A DNA stretch of 64,000 nucleotides from an uncultured Pelagibacteraceae bacterium (GTDB lineage: Bacteria; Pseudomonadota; Alphaproteobacteria; Pelagibacterales; Pelagibacteraceae): assembly GCA_902629935.1 (NCBI GenBank), contig CACOSU010000003.1, positions 1-64,000 of the forward strand, read 5' to 3'. The position numbers and the translations under genes were made by a program. The first letter of the stretch is position 1, and each line of letters opens with the position of its first letter. Below, in pieces: positions 19,843 through 28,974 of the stretch. The notes below the pieces were generated by a model. It ran no database searches and was not told where the DNA came from. It saw only the letters and a program-made list of their open reading frames with translations.

Positions 19843-22486
19843 GATAATAATCAAGTCTCTATTATTATTTTTTATTTTTGAAATTTCTATTGCTGAAAAA
19901 TATACATTTGAAGTAAAAAAAATAATTTCTCTTAACAATGGGAATACAATTAGTGCATTTGATGGAGAAATAATATCAAAAAATAAAAATTTAAGTGTTA
20001 AAGCAAAAGAATTTAAATATTTAAAAGATTTAGATATATTGGAAGCATCTGAAGGTATAGCAATAATTAAATCAGAAAATTTAGAAATAATTTTTAAGCA
20101 ACTTAAAATCAATAATAATAATTTAACTCTTATAGCAAAAAACGGAATTCAAATTGATGATTTAAAAAACTCTTTAAACATTACTGGTGAAAAAATAGTT
20201 ATGGATCGATCAAAGAACATTTTAACTGCGTCTGGTGGAATTCAAATTGATGATTTAAAAAACTCTTTAAACATTACTGGTGAAAAAATAGTTATGGATC
20301 GATCAAAGAACATTTTAACTGCGTCTGGTGGAATTCAAATTGATGATTTAAAAAACTCTTTAAACATTACTGGTGAAAAAATAGTTATGGATCGATCAAA
20401 GAACATTTTAACTGCGTCTGGTGGAATTCAAATTGATGATTTAAAAAACTCTTTAAACATTACTGGTGAAAAAATAGTTATGGATCGATCAAAGAATATA
20501 ATTTTTTCTAATTCTTTAACAAAACTTAAAGATAAAAAAAATAATAAAATTAATACTAAATCATTTAAATATAATATTGATACAAAAATTGCTAAAGTAT
20601 CTAATGCATTGATAAACGATAATGAAAATAATAATTTTAAAATTAAAAATGCTACAATTAACTTGTTGTCAAACAATTTATTAGGAAAAGATATAGTAAT
20701 AAATTTAAATAATAAATTTATGGGACCTGATGTTGAGCCTACATTAGTTGGTAAAGAAATAAAATATAGAGGAAATGTTACTGAAATAACTGATGGAGCG
20801 TTCACGACTTGTAAGAAAACAGACAAATGCCCTCCATGGCAATTATCAGCTGATAAAATAACTCATAATAAAGAAAAAAAAACTATAAGTTACAAGAATG
20901 TGTGGCTAGAATTATATGATGTACCTGTTGCATATTTTCCTAAATTCTTTCACCCAGACCCTACCGTTAAAAGACAATCTGGTTTTTTAATGCCTACATT
21001 TAAAAGTTCTACAAACGAAGATGGTTATTTTAGTGTGCCATACTATAAGGTTTTAAGTGAAAATAAGGATTTAACTCTAACACCAAGGTTTTATGGTCAA
21101 GATCAATTTATGATACAAAATGAGTATAGAGAAGTAAATAAATTCAGCAAAATTACAAGCGATGTTGGTGTATATTCTGACAATAATAATAATATTCAAG
21201 GTCATTTATTTTACAATTTAAATAAAGATTTTAGTTTTGATGAATTTGAAAATAATAATTTAGAATTAAAAATAGAGCAGGTATCTAAAGACAATTATTT
21301 AAAAAAAAATAGGATTGAGTCTCCAATAATCCAAAATTATGAATTATTAGAGTCTTCAATAAAATTAAATATAAAGTCAGAAAACTTAAATATTAATACT
21401 AATTTAATGGTTTATGAAAATTTAAACATACAAAATAACCATGATAAATATGAATATATTTTACCAAAAATTGAGCTTGATAAAAGAGTGGAAAATAAAA
21501 CGAACCTGGAAGGAAATTTTAATTTTAAATCAACAAATTTTATTTATAATTATGATACTAATGTTTTTGAAAGAGTTAATACTAATAACCTTATTTTTAA
21601 TTCAACTCCAAAGATTTCAAAACAAGGAATTAATAACAATTACGAATTTATAATTAAAAACTCAAATACAAAATCAGATAATTCATTGTCACACAAAGAA
21701 GGAGCTGATCATTATCTATCTGGCCTTTTTCAATTTAATTCGACCTATCCATTAATAAAAAAAAATAATAATTATAGAAAATTATTAAAACCAAAAATAT
21801 CTTTTAAATTAAGTCCTAACAATACTAGAGATATTAGCAGCAATGAAAATAAGATTGATGTAAATAATATTTTTAATTTGGATAGAATCTCATCAAATGA
21901 AACTTTAGAGGGCGGTATATCTTTGGCATATGGATCAGATTACATACTTACTAGTGAAAAAAATAATAAAGAGATTTTTAGTTTAAAATTGGCAAATAAT
22001 TTAAGATTAAAAGAAAATAATGATATTGAGAGAAATAATCAATTAGGAGCAAAAACATCTAATTTTTTTGGAGAAATAACTTACTCACCAGTTGAGTTTT
22101 TGTCCTCTAGTTATAAGATATCAACATTAAACAATTTATCAGATATTAATTATCAAAATTTAATTACAGAACTTAAATTTAGTAATTTTACAACCACGCT
22201 AGATTATTTAAGACAGGATGGAGATAAAAATTCATATTTTTTAAATAAAACTACTTATAATTTCAATGATTCAAATAATATAAGTTTTTCAACAAGAGAA
22301 AACTTAAAATCTGATTTAACAGAATATTACAATTTATTATATCAATACAAAAATGATTGTTTAGTGGCAAGTATTGAATATCAAAAAGAATATTACAACG
22401 ATAGCGAGATAAGACCTTCTGAGAATATATTTTTTAATTTGACAATAATACCTTTTGGAACAGCTAAATCACCAAATATTCGATAA
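19832..22486 (+). CDS. lptD: LPS-assembly outer membrane protein LptD, with tandem-repeat expansion
   Basis: LptD inserts LPS into the outer leaflet of the outer membrane. The 884-residue protein has a signal peptide (IIIKSLLLFFIFEISIAEKY), an N-terminal OstA-like beta-jellyroll (about 25-225) and a C-terminal beta-barrel with family landmarks GAFTTCKKTDKCPPWQLSADKITHNKEKKT, VPVAYFPKFFHPDPTVKRQSGFLMP and LTLTPRFYG. The jellyroll contains a 31-residue unit (GIQIDDLKNSLNITGEKIVM...) nearly four times in a row, identical also at the DNA level, adding about 90 residues. It overlaps lptG by 11 bp and joins surA through TAATG. Confidence 0.93.
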   Translation: MKIKIIIKSLLLFFIFEISIAEKYTFEVKKIISLNNGNTISAFDGEIISKNKNLSVKAKEFKYLKDLDILEASEGIAIIKSENLEIIFKQLKINNNNLTLIAKNGIQIDDLKNSLNITGEKIVMDRSKNILTASGGIQIDDLKNSLNITGEKIVMDRSKNILTASGGIQIDDLKNSLNITGEKIVMDRSKNILTASGGIQIDDLKNSLNITGEKIVMDRSKNIIFSNSLTKLKDKKNNKINTKSFKYNIDTKIAKVSNALINDNENNNFKIKNATINLLSNNLLGKDIVINLNNKFMGPDVEPTLVGKEIKYRGNVTEITDGAFTTCKKTDKCPPWQLSADKITHNKEKKTISYKNVWLELYDVPVAYFPKFFHPDPTVKRQSGFLMPTFKSSTNEDGYFSVPYYKVLSENKDLTLTPRFYGQDQFMIQNEYREVNKFSKITSDVGVYSDNNNNIQGHLFYNLNKDFSFDEFENNNLELKIEQVSKDNYLKKNRIESPIIQNYELLESSIKLNIKSENLNINTNLMVYENLNIQNNHDKYEYILPKIELDKRVENKTNLEGNFNFKSTNFIYNYDTNVFERVNTNNLIFNSTPKISKQGINNNYEFIIKNSNTKSDNSLSHKEGADHYLSGLFQFNSTYPLIKKNNNYRKLLKPKISFKLSPNNTRDISSNENKIDVNNIFNLDRISSNETLEGGISLAYGSDYILTSEKNNKEIFSLKLANNLRLKENNDIERNNQLGAKTSNFFGEITYSPVEFLSSSYKISTLNNLSDINYQNLITELKFSNFTTTLDYLRQDGDKNSYFLNKTTYNFNDSNNISFSTRENLKSDLTEYYNLLYQYKNDCLVASIEYQKEYYNDSEIRPSENIFFNLTIIPFGTAKSPNIR
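20144..20496 (+). repeat. Perfect 93-bp tandem repeat (about 3.8 copies) inside lptD
   Basis: Copies begin with GGAATTCAAATTGATG at 20144, 20237, 20330 and 20423, a strict 93-bp period. The first three are full length and identical by eye; the fourth matches to about 20496 and then diverges (AAAGAATATA instead of AAAGAACATT). The period is a multiple of three and encodes 31 residues, fitting a unit of the LptD jellyroll. The identity suggests recent slippage or unequal recombination, or an assembly artefact. Confidence 0.95.
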
Positions 22487-23421
22487 TGAAAGTTAAAATT
22501 TTATATTTTTTATTATTTTCATTATTTCTTATTAATTATTCAGTAAGTTATTCCAATGAAAAAATATTTATTGTAGCAAAAGTTAATAATCAAATAGTAA
22601 CCAATATTGATGTAAAAAAAGAAGTATCTTACCTTACACTTTTAAATCCAAAATTAAATAATTTAAATAAAAATCAAATTAATGAATTAGCGAAAAAAAG
22701 TCTAATTAATGAAACAATAAAAAAAAATGAGCTTGTAAAATTTTTTAATTATGAAAAAGAATTACCAATTATTAACAATATTTTTAAAGATTTTTATAAT
22801 AATTTAAACTTTACTAGTGAAAAGAATTTCAAAAAAAAATTATTGAGTGGCACAAATTATTCAATTTATGAAATTAAACAAAAATTGAAAACAGAATTTT
22901 TCTGGAATCGTTTAATATTAAATAAATTTAAAAATCAGGTTAAAATTGATGAGGAAAAACTTAAAATTAAAATCAATAATTTTGATAAAAAATATAAAAA
23001 ACAATATTTGTTATCAGAAATTTTTTTTAAAATGGATCAAAACATAGCTCTTGATGAAAAAATAAACAAAATTACAAAAAGTATAATTAATGTAGGTTTT
23101 AATAATACTGCAAATATTTTTAGTATTAGCGAAAGTTCAAAATATGGTGGAAAAATTGGTTGGGTAGATGAACAAAATCTATCGCAAAAAATTTTAAACG
23201 AACTTCTTAAAATTAAAGTTGGTGAGTTTACTAAAACAATAAAAATTAATAATAATTTTTTGATTTTAAAAATCGAAGATATAAAATTAAATGAAATTAA
23301 AAATGATAAAAAACAACTTCTAAAAAAAATGATAGAATTTGAAAAAAATAAACAACTAAATCAATATTCAAAAATTTATTTTAACAAAATTAAAATTAAT
23401 AATTTGATTAATGAAAAATAA
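22486..23421 (+). CDS. surA: SurA-like periplasmic peptidyl-prolyl isomerase/chaperone
   Basis: A 311-residue protein with a signal peptide (ILYFLLFSLFLINYSVSYS), a SurA N-terminal chaperone domain (VAKVNNQIVTNIDVKKEVSYLTLLNP, AKKSLINETIKKNEL) and one parvulin PPIase domain (about 185-275; SESSKYGGKIGWVDEQNLSQKI). E. coli SurA is longer and has two parvulin domains, so this is a reduced form. It should assist folding of outer-membrane proteins such as the LptD encoded just upstream. It overlaps pdxA by 11 bp. Confidence 0.85.
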   Translation: MKVKILYFLLFSLFLINYSVSYSNEKIFIVAKVNNQIVTNIDVKKEVSYLTLLNPKLNNLNKNQINELAKKSLINETIKKNELVKFFNYEKELPIINNIFKDFYNNLNFTSEKNFKKKLLSGTNYSIYEIKQKLKTEFFWNRLILNKFKNQVKIDEEKLKIKINNFDKKYKKQYLLSEIFFKMDQNIALDEKINKITKSIINVGFNNTANIFSISESSKYGGKIGWVDEQNLSQKILNELLKIKVGEFTKTIKINNNFLILKIEDIKLNEIKNDKKQLLKKMIEFEKNKQLNQYSKIYFNKIKINNLINEK

Positions 23422-24373
23422 ACCTATACTTATTGTTGCTGGTGAACCTAACAGTATTTTTTTAGAGATATATTTTAAGACAATAAAAAAAAATATTAAA
23501 ATTCCACTAATAATCATTGCGTCTCAAAAGTTGCTTGAAATGCAAATGCAAAAGCTTAAATTTAAAAAAAATATAAGATTAATAAATATAAAAAAAATAA
23601 ATGAATATAAGTTAAATAATAAATCAATTAATCTAATAGATATAAGTTATACACAAAAAAAAGCGTTTACTAAAATATCAGATAAATCAAAATTATATAT
23701 TCAGAATTCGTTCAAAACTGCTTTTGAAATTATAAAGAGTGGTTTTTCTGAGAAATTAATAAATGGTCCTATCTCAAAAAAATATTTTCTAAAAAAAAAT
23801 TACTTAGGTATTACTGAATATATTTCCAAACAATTTAAAATAAAACAACCTGTGATGTTAATTTACAATAAAAAGCTATCAGTTTGTCCTATTACAACTC
23901 ACTTACCATTAAAATATGTGTCTAAAGAAATTAGCAAACAAATAATCAAGAAAAAGATTATATTAATAAATAAATTTTACAGAGAAAAGTTAGGTTTCAA
24001 ACCTGCAATAGGTGTTCTTGGATTAAACCCACATTGCGAAAGTGTATCAAAATTTAATGAGGATGAAAAAATTATTAAACCAGCGCTAAATGAATTAAAA
24101 AAATTAAATTTAAAAGTTACAGGACCATACCCAGCAGACACATGTTTTCTTAAAAAAAATAGAAAAAAATTTGATATTATAGTAGGTATGTATCACGATC
24201 AGGTATTAACGCCAATTAAGACTTTGTTTGAGTATGATGCAGTCAATATAACATTAGGATTACCATTTATAAGAATTTCTCCTGATCATGGACCTAATGA
24301 AAAAATGTTAGGAAAAAATATTTCGAACCCATTGAGTTTAATTAGAGCTATAGAATTTTTGGAAAAATATTGA
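23411..24373 (+). CDS. pdxA: 4-hydroxythreonine-4-phosphate dehydrogenase
   Basis: NAD-dependent enzyme of the DXP-dependent pyridoxal phosphate pathway. The 320 residues show LIVAGEPNS at the start, NGPISKKYF, TTHLPLKYV with metal-binding His, VLGLNPHCESVSKF, GPYPADTCF and the strongly conserved MYHDQVLTPIKTL followed by NITLGLPFIRISPDHGP. The partner pdxJ is not in the window. It lies between surA and rsmA, as in E. coli (surA-pdxA-rsmA). Confidence 0.96.
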   Translation: MKNKPILIVAGEPNSIFLEIYFKTIKKNIKIPLIIIASQKLLEMQMQKLKFKKNIRLINIKKINEYKLNNKSINLIDISYTQKKAFTKISDKSKLYIQNSFKTAFEIIKSGFSEKLINGPISKKYFLKKNYLGITEYISKQFKIKQPVMLIYNKKLSVCPITTHLPLKYVSKEISKQIIKKKIILINKFYREKLGFKPAIGVLGLNPHCESVSKFNEDEKIIKPALNELKKLNLKVTGPYPADTCFLKKNRKKFDIIVGMYHDQVLTPIKTLFEYDAVNITLGLPFIRISPDHGPNEKMLGKNISNPLSLIRAIEFLEKY

Positions 24374-25155
24374 TTAAAGCAAAAAAAAGCCTGGGTCAGA
24401 ATTTTTTAATTGATAATAGCATCTTAGAAAAAATAGTTAATATCACAGACATCAAAAATAAATCAATTCTTGAAGTTGGCCCTGGCACAGGAAATTTAAC
24501 TTCTTTAATTTTAAAAAAAAAACCAAAAAAATTTATAGTAATTGAAAAAGATAATATCTTAGCAAATACTCTTAAAAATGAATTTAAAGATCAACTTACA
24601 ATAATTAATAATGATATTTTAAAAATAGATGAAAATACTCTTGAAAAAGATAAATTAATAGTCTTTGGAAATTTACCCTACAATATTTCAACTGAAATTT
24701 TGAGTAAATGGATTATTAATTCAAAAGATAATGTTTGGTTTGATTGTTTAATATTGATGTTTCAGAAAGAAGTTGCAAATAGAATTATTGCTAACTTTAA
24801 TACATCAAATTATGGAAGATTATCAATTGTTAGTAATTGGAAACTTAATATTAAAAAAATTTGTGATATTAAACCTCAATCTTTTTATCCAAAACCTAAA
24901 ATTGATAGTTCTTTATTATTTTTTTCCCCAAAAAAAAATTATACAAAAATTAAAAATCCAAAAAATTTAGAAATAATTACAAGAATATTTTTTAACCAAA
25001 GAAGAAAAATGTTAAAAAAACCCTTCAACCAACTATTTAATGGAAATCAAAAAATTATAAATGAACTCAAAATTGATTTAAATCTAAGACCACAAAACTT
25101 GAATTTTGAGACTTACTATAAATTAGCTTGTGAATATGAAAAATTAAGAAGTTAG
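24370..25155 (+). CDS. rsmA: 16S rRNA dimethyladenosine transferase RsmA (KsgA)
   Basis: SAM-dependent methyltransferase that dimethylates two adjacent adenines at the 3' end of 16S rRNA, a late small-subunit check. The start is TTG, overlapping the pdxA stop (TTGA); translation gives the conserved [15 protein letters not shown]. Motifs: [14 protein letters not shown] (SAM loop), [15 protein letters not shown] (catalytic N-L-P-Y), and [12 protein letters not shown]. 261 residues, normal length. It overlaps the convergent gmk end by 12 bp. Confidence 0.96.
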   Translation: MIKAKKSLGQNFLIDNSILEKIVNITDIKNKSILEVGPGTGNLTSLILKKKPKKFIVIEKDNILANTLKNEFKDQLTIINNDILKIDENTLEKDKLIVFGNLPYNISTEILSKWIINSKDNVWFDCLILMFQKEVANRIIANFNTSNYGRLSIVSNWKLNIKKICDIKPQSFYPKPKIDSSLLFFSPKKNYTKIKNPKNLEIITRIFFNQRRKMLKKPFNQLFNGNQKIINELKIDLNLRPQNLNFETYYKLACEYEKLRS

Positions 25156-25776
25156 TTTTTCAACGTGATTTCTTATAAAATTTAGATCATAATCTTTAGA
25201 TCCATTATTAATTACTGCATCAATCAAATTTGCTATTTTCAAATAACATTCGTTTAAGTCATTATTTATAACAACAAAATCATAATTTATCCAATGCAAC
25301 ACATCTCTTTCAAATTGTTTCATTCTTTCTTTAGCTATCAATTCTTCATTAATATGTCTTCTGGATAATCTTTCAAATAAGACCTCTTTACTAGGCGGAA
25401 GTATGAAGAAAGTAATTAATTTGTAATCTAGTTTTTTATTCTTTATTTGATCAGCTCCCTGCCAATCAATATCAAAAAGAACGTTCTTTCCTTTATCAAG
25501 TTTGTTTATAACTGGAGTTCTGGTAGTGCCATAAAAATTATTAAAAACTTTTGCATATTCTAGAAACTCCTCATTATTTATTAATCTTTTAAACTCAGAT
25601 TCATTTACAAAAAAATAATCTTCGTCATAAGTTTCATTTGGTCTTGGTTGTCTAGTGGTATGTGAAATTGAAATTTCAAAATTATCTTTTTCAGATAACT
25701 TTTTTACAAGGGTTGTTTTTCCTGCTCCCGATGGAGAAGATAAAATTATCATCACCCCATCTTTTTCTGAAGGCAT
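25144..25776 (-). CDS. gmk: Guanylate kinase
   Basis: Phosphorylates GMP to GDP. The 210 residues have the P-loop [15 protein letters not shown], the GMP-binding region [22 protein letters not shown] and [12 protein letters not shown], followed by the lid part [16 protein letters not shown]. It is nine bases downstream of acpP; in many proteobacteria fabF, mltG and often yicC lie between these genes, but not here. Confidence 0.97.
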   Translation of the reverse strand: MPSEKDGVMIILSSPSGAGKTTLVKKLSEKDNFEISISHTTRQPRPNETYDEDYFFVNESEFKRLINNEEFLEYAKVFNNFYGTTRTPVINKLDKGKNVLFDIDWQGADQIKNKKLDYKLITFFILPPSKEVLFERLSRRHINEELIAKERMKQFERDVLHWINYDFVVINNDLNECYLKIANLIDAVINNGSKDYDLNFIRNHVEKLTS

Positions 25777-25785
25777 TAATTTTAT

Positions 25786-26025
25786 TTAGTTTGCTTTTCC
25801 TTCGATAAATTTAATAGCATCGCCTACTGTTAAAATTTTTTCAGCTTCACTATCTGATATCTCAGATCCAAATTCTTCCTCAAAAGCCATAACTAATTCT
25901 ACTGTATCCAAACTATCAGCTCCTAAATCATCAGTAAAACTAGACTCTTCAGTTACTTTTGCTTCATCAATTCCTAAGTGATCTGCTACAATTTTTTTTA
26001 CTTTGCTTGAAACGTCATCTGACAT
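25786..26025 (-). CDS. acpP: Acyl carrier protein
   Basis: The track ORF has 17 extra residues; the true start is ATG 26025 ([18 protein letters not shown]), preceded by AAGGATCAAT, a good ribosome site in a genome with weak ones. The 79-residue acidic protein carries the phosphopantetheine serine in [23 protein letters not shown]. It carries acyl chains in fatty acid and lipid A synthesis and follows fabD-fabG. Confidence 0.97.
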   Translation of the reverse strand: MSDDVSSKVKKIVADHLGIDEAKVTEESSFTDDLGADSLDTVELVMAFEEEFGSEISDSEAEKILTVGDAIKFIEGKAN

Positions 26026-26038
26026 ATTGATCCTTTTG
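26026..26038 (-). promoter_or_regulatory. acpP: Ribosome binding site deciding the acpP start
   Basis: On the minus strand the bases before the acpP ATG read AACAAAAGGATCAAT, placing AAAGGA seven to eight bases upstream of ATG 26025. This supports the short start over the 96-residue track ORF, whose extra N-terminus ([17 protein letters not shown]) is unlike any acyl carrier protein. Confidence 0.7.
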
Positions 26039-26072
26039 TTATAAATTCTTAATAGTTTAAAAACCTGTTTTG

Positions 26073-26810
26073 TCAAGCCATATACATGCCCCCGTTAACA
26101 TGTAGTGTTTCACCATTTATATAACTTGATTGATTTGAGCATAAAAATAGCACTGCATTTGCAATATCATCAGGTTCTCCTAGGCGTGCTGAGGGGATTT
26201 TTGATATAATAACCTCTTTAAATTTATCATTTAATTTATCTGTCATTGCTGTCTTAATAAATCCTGGTGAAATACAATTAATGTTAATATTTTTCTTAGC
26301 ATATTCTATCGATAAACTCTTTGACATCGCAATAATACCAGCCTTCGATGCAGTATAATTTGCCTGCCCTAGATTTCCTGTATGACCTACAACAGATGTA
26401 ATATTAACAATCTTACCAGATTTATTTTTTAACATTTTTTTTATTGCAAACTTACTCATTAAAAATGTTGATGTTAAGTTGATATCTATTACTTTTTGCC
26501 ATTCTTCTAGGTTCATTCGTATTGCTAGATTGTCATGTGTTATTCCTGCATTGTTTACTATACAATCCAAATTACCACCAAGTTCCTGGGTTGCTTTTTC
26601 AACAAATTCTTCAATTTTATCACTTTGAGAAATATCAAACTTTAATATTTTAATATTTTTATTTTTTTCCTTTAGCTCCTCAAGTTTTTCTATTTTTGTA
26701 CCTGAAGCTAAAATATTTGCCCCAGCTAGATTTAATTTTTCAATAATTGAATTTCCAATTCCACCTGAAGCACCTGTAACGATAATTTTTTTACCTTTTA
26801 AATCTGTCAT
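26073..26810 (-). CDS. fabG: 3-oxoacyl-[acyl-carrier-protein] reductase
   Basis: NADPH-dependent SDR of fatty acid elongation, 245 residues. Motifs: cofactor loop [25 protein letters not shown], catalytic Ser in [23 protein letters not shown] with the Tyr-x3-Lys pair, and [12 protein letters not shown]. It overlaps fabD by 4 bp and is 47 bases ahead of acpP. The context (fabD-fabG-acpP) makes the FabG call secure among SDRs. Confidence 0.97.
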   Translation of the reverse strand: MTDLKGKKIIVTGASGGIGNSIIEKLNLAGANILASGTKIEKLEELKEKNKNIKILKFDISQSDKIEEFVEKATQELGGNLDCIVNNAGITHDNLAIRMNLEEWQKVIDINLTSTFLMSKFAIKKMLKNKSGKIVNITSVVGHTGNLGQANYTASKAGIIAMSKSLSIEYAKKNININCISPGFIKTAMTDKLNDKFKEVIISKIPSARLGEPDDIANAVLFLCSNQSSYINGETLHVNGGMYMA

Positions 26811-27733
26811 ATTTTTAAACCTTCAATATCTCTTAGACTATTAATTGTATCAATTTTTACATTTTTATTAATTCTTTTTACCAAACCTGACAATACTTTC
26901 CCAGGTCCAATTTCTATAAAATGGTCTACATCATTTTCTATCATATTAATCACACTTTCTCTCCATCTAACTCTGTTCTCTATTTGCTTAATCAAGAGAT
27001 TTTTTAGTTCATCTGGATCTTTAATTTCATTAGCTGACACGTTTGAAATTAATTTATTTTGTGCATTATTAAAATTAAGTTTATTTAACTCTTCTCTCAT
27101 AATTCTTGTAGCATTATTCATCAAATCGCAGTGGAAAGGTGCACTTACTGGAAGTTTGAGGTTTTTAATTGAGTTATCTTTTAATATTTGCATTAATTTT
27201 TCTAAATCCTCTATTTTTCCACTCAAAACTATTTGACCTTCAGAATTGTCATTTGCAATTTGTGCTTTTAAATTTTCTTTATTTTCTATCAAAATTCTTT
27301 CGATGACATCAACTGTTGAGCCTAATACTGCAACCATACCTCCCTGCCCTTTAGGCACAGAATTTTGCATGGCATCTCCTCTAATTCTTAATATTTTTAA
27401 AGTATCTACAAAATCTAGATATCCTGCACATGACAAAGCTGAATATTCACCCAAAGAATGTCCAGCAAAGTATTTCGCTTTATTTAAATCTAATTTGAAT
27501 TCATTTTTAACTACATTAAATATTGAATAACTTATTAGAAATATTGCTGGTTGTGTATTGACTGTTAAATCTAACTCTTCTTTTGGACCCTCCAGAATAA
27601 GACTAGAGATAGAAAAATTTAGTGTATCATCTGCCTGTTTGAAGAGGTCTTTTACCGTATTAAATTTATCATAAAACTCTTTTCCCATTCCTACTAGTTG
27701 TGATCCCTGACCTGGAAAAATTACTGAAAACAT
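26807..27733 (-). CDS. fabD: Malonyl-CoA:ACP transacylase
   Basis: Loads malonyl groups onto ACP. The 308 residues show FPGQGSQLVGMGKEF at the N-terminus, the active-site serine in AGHSLGEYSALSCAG (about residue 92), QNSVPKGQGGMVAVLG and the second catalytic His region PVSAPFHCDLM. First of the fabD-fabG-acpP-gmk run, and divergent from rpsF across 87 bp. Confidence 0.97.
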   Translation of the reverse strand: MFSVIFPGQGSQLVGMGKEFYDKFNTVKDLFKQADDTLNFSISSLILEGPKEELDLTVNTQPAIFLISYSIFNVVKNEFKLDLNKAKYFAGHSLGEYSALSCAGYLDFVDTLKILRIRGDAMQNSVPKGQGGMVAVLGSTVDVIERILIENKENLKAQIANDNSEGQIVLSGKIEDLEKLMQILKDNSIKNLKLPVSAPFHCDLMNNATRIMREELNKLNFNNAQNKLISNVSANEIKDPDELKNLLIKQIENRVRWRESVINMIENDVDHFIEIGPGKVLSGLVKRINKNVKIDTINSLRDIEGLKI

Positions 27734-27759
27734 ATAAAAAAAACTAATATTTTTGCCTT

Positions 27760-27788
27760 TTTAACTATTGTAATTGAACTTTTATAAT
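27760..27788 (+). promoter_or_regulatory. Candidate sigma-70 promoter for rpsF-rpsR-rplI
   Basis: TTTAAC (27760-27765) and a perfect TATAAT (27783-27788) are separated by 17 bp, upstream of rpsF at 27821. The -35 is a partial match. In DNA this AT-rich such matches occur by chance, but placement between divergent fabD and a ribosomal protein operon supports it. Confidence 0.4.
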
Positions 27789-27820
27789 AGTATATCCTCA
27801 CTTTTTATTAAAGAACTTAA

Positions 27821-28174
27821 ATGAATTTATACGAACACACTATTATTGCCAGGCAAGATACTTCACCAAGTGAATTAAAGCAACTAACAGAAAAATATTC
27901 TAAAATCGTTGAAAAAAATGATGGTGAGGTTGTTAAGACTGAAAACTGGGGATTATTAAACTTATCTTATATTATTAAAAAAAATAAAAAAGGAAGTTAC
28001 ATACATTTTAAAATAAAGGGTAAAGGAAATGTAATTGATGAATTAGAGAAAAATGAAGCTATAGATAAAAAATTATTAAGGTATCTTACAGTAAGAGTAA
28101 AAAAATTTGATTTAGAAACAAACTATTTTGGAAAAAAAGAAGATAGTGACAAAAAAGAAAGTGCTAAAAACTAA
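27821..28174 (+). CDS. rpsF: 30S ribosomal protein S6
   Basis: A 117-residue S6 that binds the central domain of 16S rRNA with S18. Conserved features: [13 protein letters not shown] at the N-terminus, [27 protein letters not shown] and [15 protein letters not shown], with a charged tail. First of rpsF-rpsR-rplI-dnaB, a widely conserved order. Its stop overlaps the rpsR start (TAATG). Confidence 0.97.
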   Translation: MNLYEHTIIARQDTSPSELKQLTEKYSKIVEKNDGEVVKTENWGLLNLSYIIKKNKKGSYIHFKIKGKGNVIDELEKNEAIDKKLLRYLTVRVKKFDLETNYFGKKEDSDKKESAKN

Positions 28175-28446
28175 TGCCAAAAAGACAAAGTGGAAATAAA
28201 AGAGGTAAACAAAGTAACTTTGCAAAACTAAGTATATTTCAACCAAATAAATATAAATTCAAAAAAACTTGTCCATTGTCAGTAAAAGGTGCTCCAGAAG
28301 TGAATTATAAAAACATAAAACTTTTGAAAAAATATGTTTCTGAAAATGGTAAAATTTTACCTTCAAGAATAACCAATGTATCTCAAAAGAAACAAAGAGA
28401 GTTGTCTCTTTCAATCAAAAGAGCTAGAAATTTAGCGTTATTATAA
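28174..28446 (+). CDS. rpsR: 30S ribosomal protein S18
   Basis: A 90-residue S18, the S6 partner in the small-subunit platform. Diagnostic region: [47 protein letters not shown]. The basic N-terminal tail is longer than in E. coli, as is usual in alphaproteobacteria. One base overlap with rpsF and one base gap to rplI. Confidence 0.97.
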   Translation: MPKRQSGNKRGKQSNFAKLSIFQPNKYKFKKTCPLSVKGAPEVNYKNIKLLKKYVSENGKILPSRITNVSQKKQRELSLSIKRARNLALL

Positions 28447-28447
28447 T

Positions 28448-28906
28448 ATGAAAGTAATATTATTAGAAAACGTGAAAAGAATAGGATCTATTGGTGAAGT
28501 GATAGATGTAAAAAGAGGTTTTGCTAGAAATTTTTTAATAGCTAATAAAAAAGCCCTTTATGCATCAAAAGAAAATATAAAAGAGGTTGAAAAAATCAAA
28601 GCTGAGCTATCTAAAAAAGATAACGAAAAGAAAAAGGAAGCATCTCAAATTGCAGAAAAAATTAACAGTAAGGAGTATTCTGTCAAAAAACTAAGCACAG
28701 AAAATAATGAATTGTACGGTTCTGTTAAACCGACTGAAATTTCAAAACTTATTCAACAAGAAAACAAAATTGATATTAAGCCTTCAATGATACAACCAGT
28801 TGAAGAAATAAAAGCATTAGGAAAATTTAAAGTTAAAATTTCTTTACACTCAGAAGTTGATGCTGAAATTACAATAAATGTTTCCTCAGCTGATACAATC
28901 CAATAA
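28448..28906 (+). CDS. rplI: 50S ribosomal protein L9
   Basis: A 152-residue L9. The N-terminal 23S rRNA-binding domain is VILLENVKRIGSIGEVIDVKRGFARNFLI, the long connecting helix spans about 42-75 (EVEKIKAELSKKDNEKKKEASQIAEKI), and the C-terminal domain has LYGSVKPTEISKLI. Follows rpsR; dnaB begins 68 bp later. Confidence 0.97.
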   Translation: MKVILLENVKRIGSIGEVIDVKRGFARNFLIANKKALYASKENIKEVEKIKAELSKKDNEKKKEASQIAEKINSKEYSVKKLSTENNELYGSVKPTEISKLIQQENKIDIKPSMIQPVEEIKALGKFKVKISLHSEVDAEITINVSSADTIQ

Positions 28907-28974
28907 TTATACATTCTTTTCCCCAGCATCACTTTATAATTTGATTAAATCATTTTTCATGTAAGTTTATCATC

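Noticed and set aside
20144-20496. CRISPR-like array
   Set aside because: The 93-bp copies are contiguous with no variable spacers and continue the lptD reading frame, so it is a coding tandem repeat.
20428-20826. Minus-strand 132-residue ORF inside lptD
   Set aside because: Shadow of the lptD reading frame and its tandem repeat; hydrophobic antisense frames are common in this AT-rich DNA.
26026-26076. Longer acpP start in the ORF track
   Set aside because: Seventeen extra residues unlike acyl carrier proteins; a good AAAGGA ribosome site supports ATG 26025.
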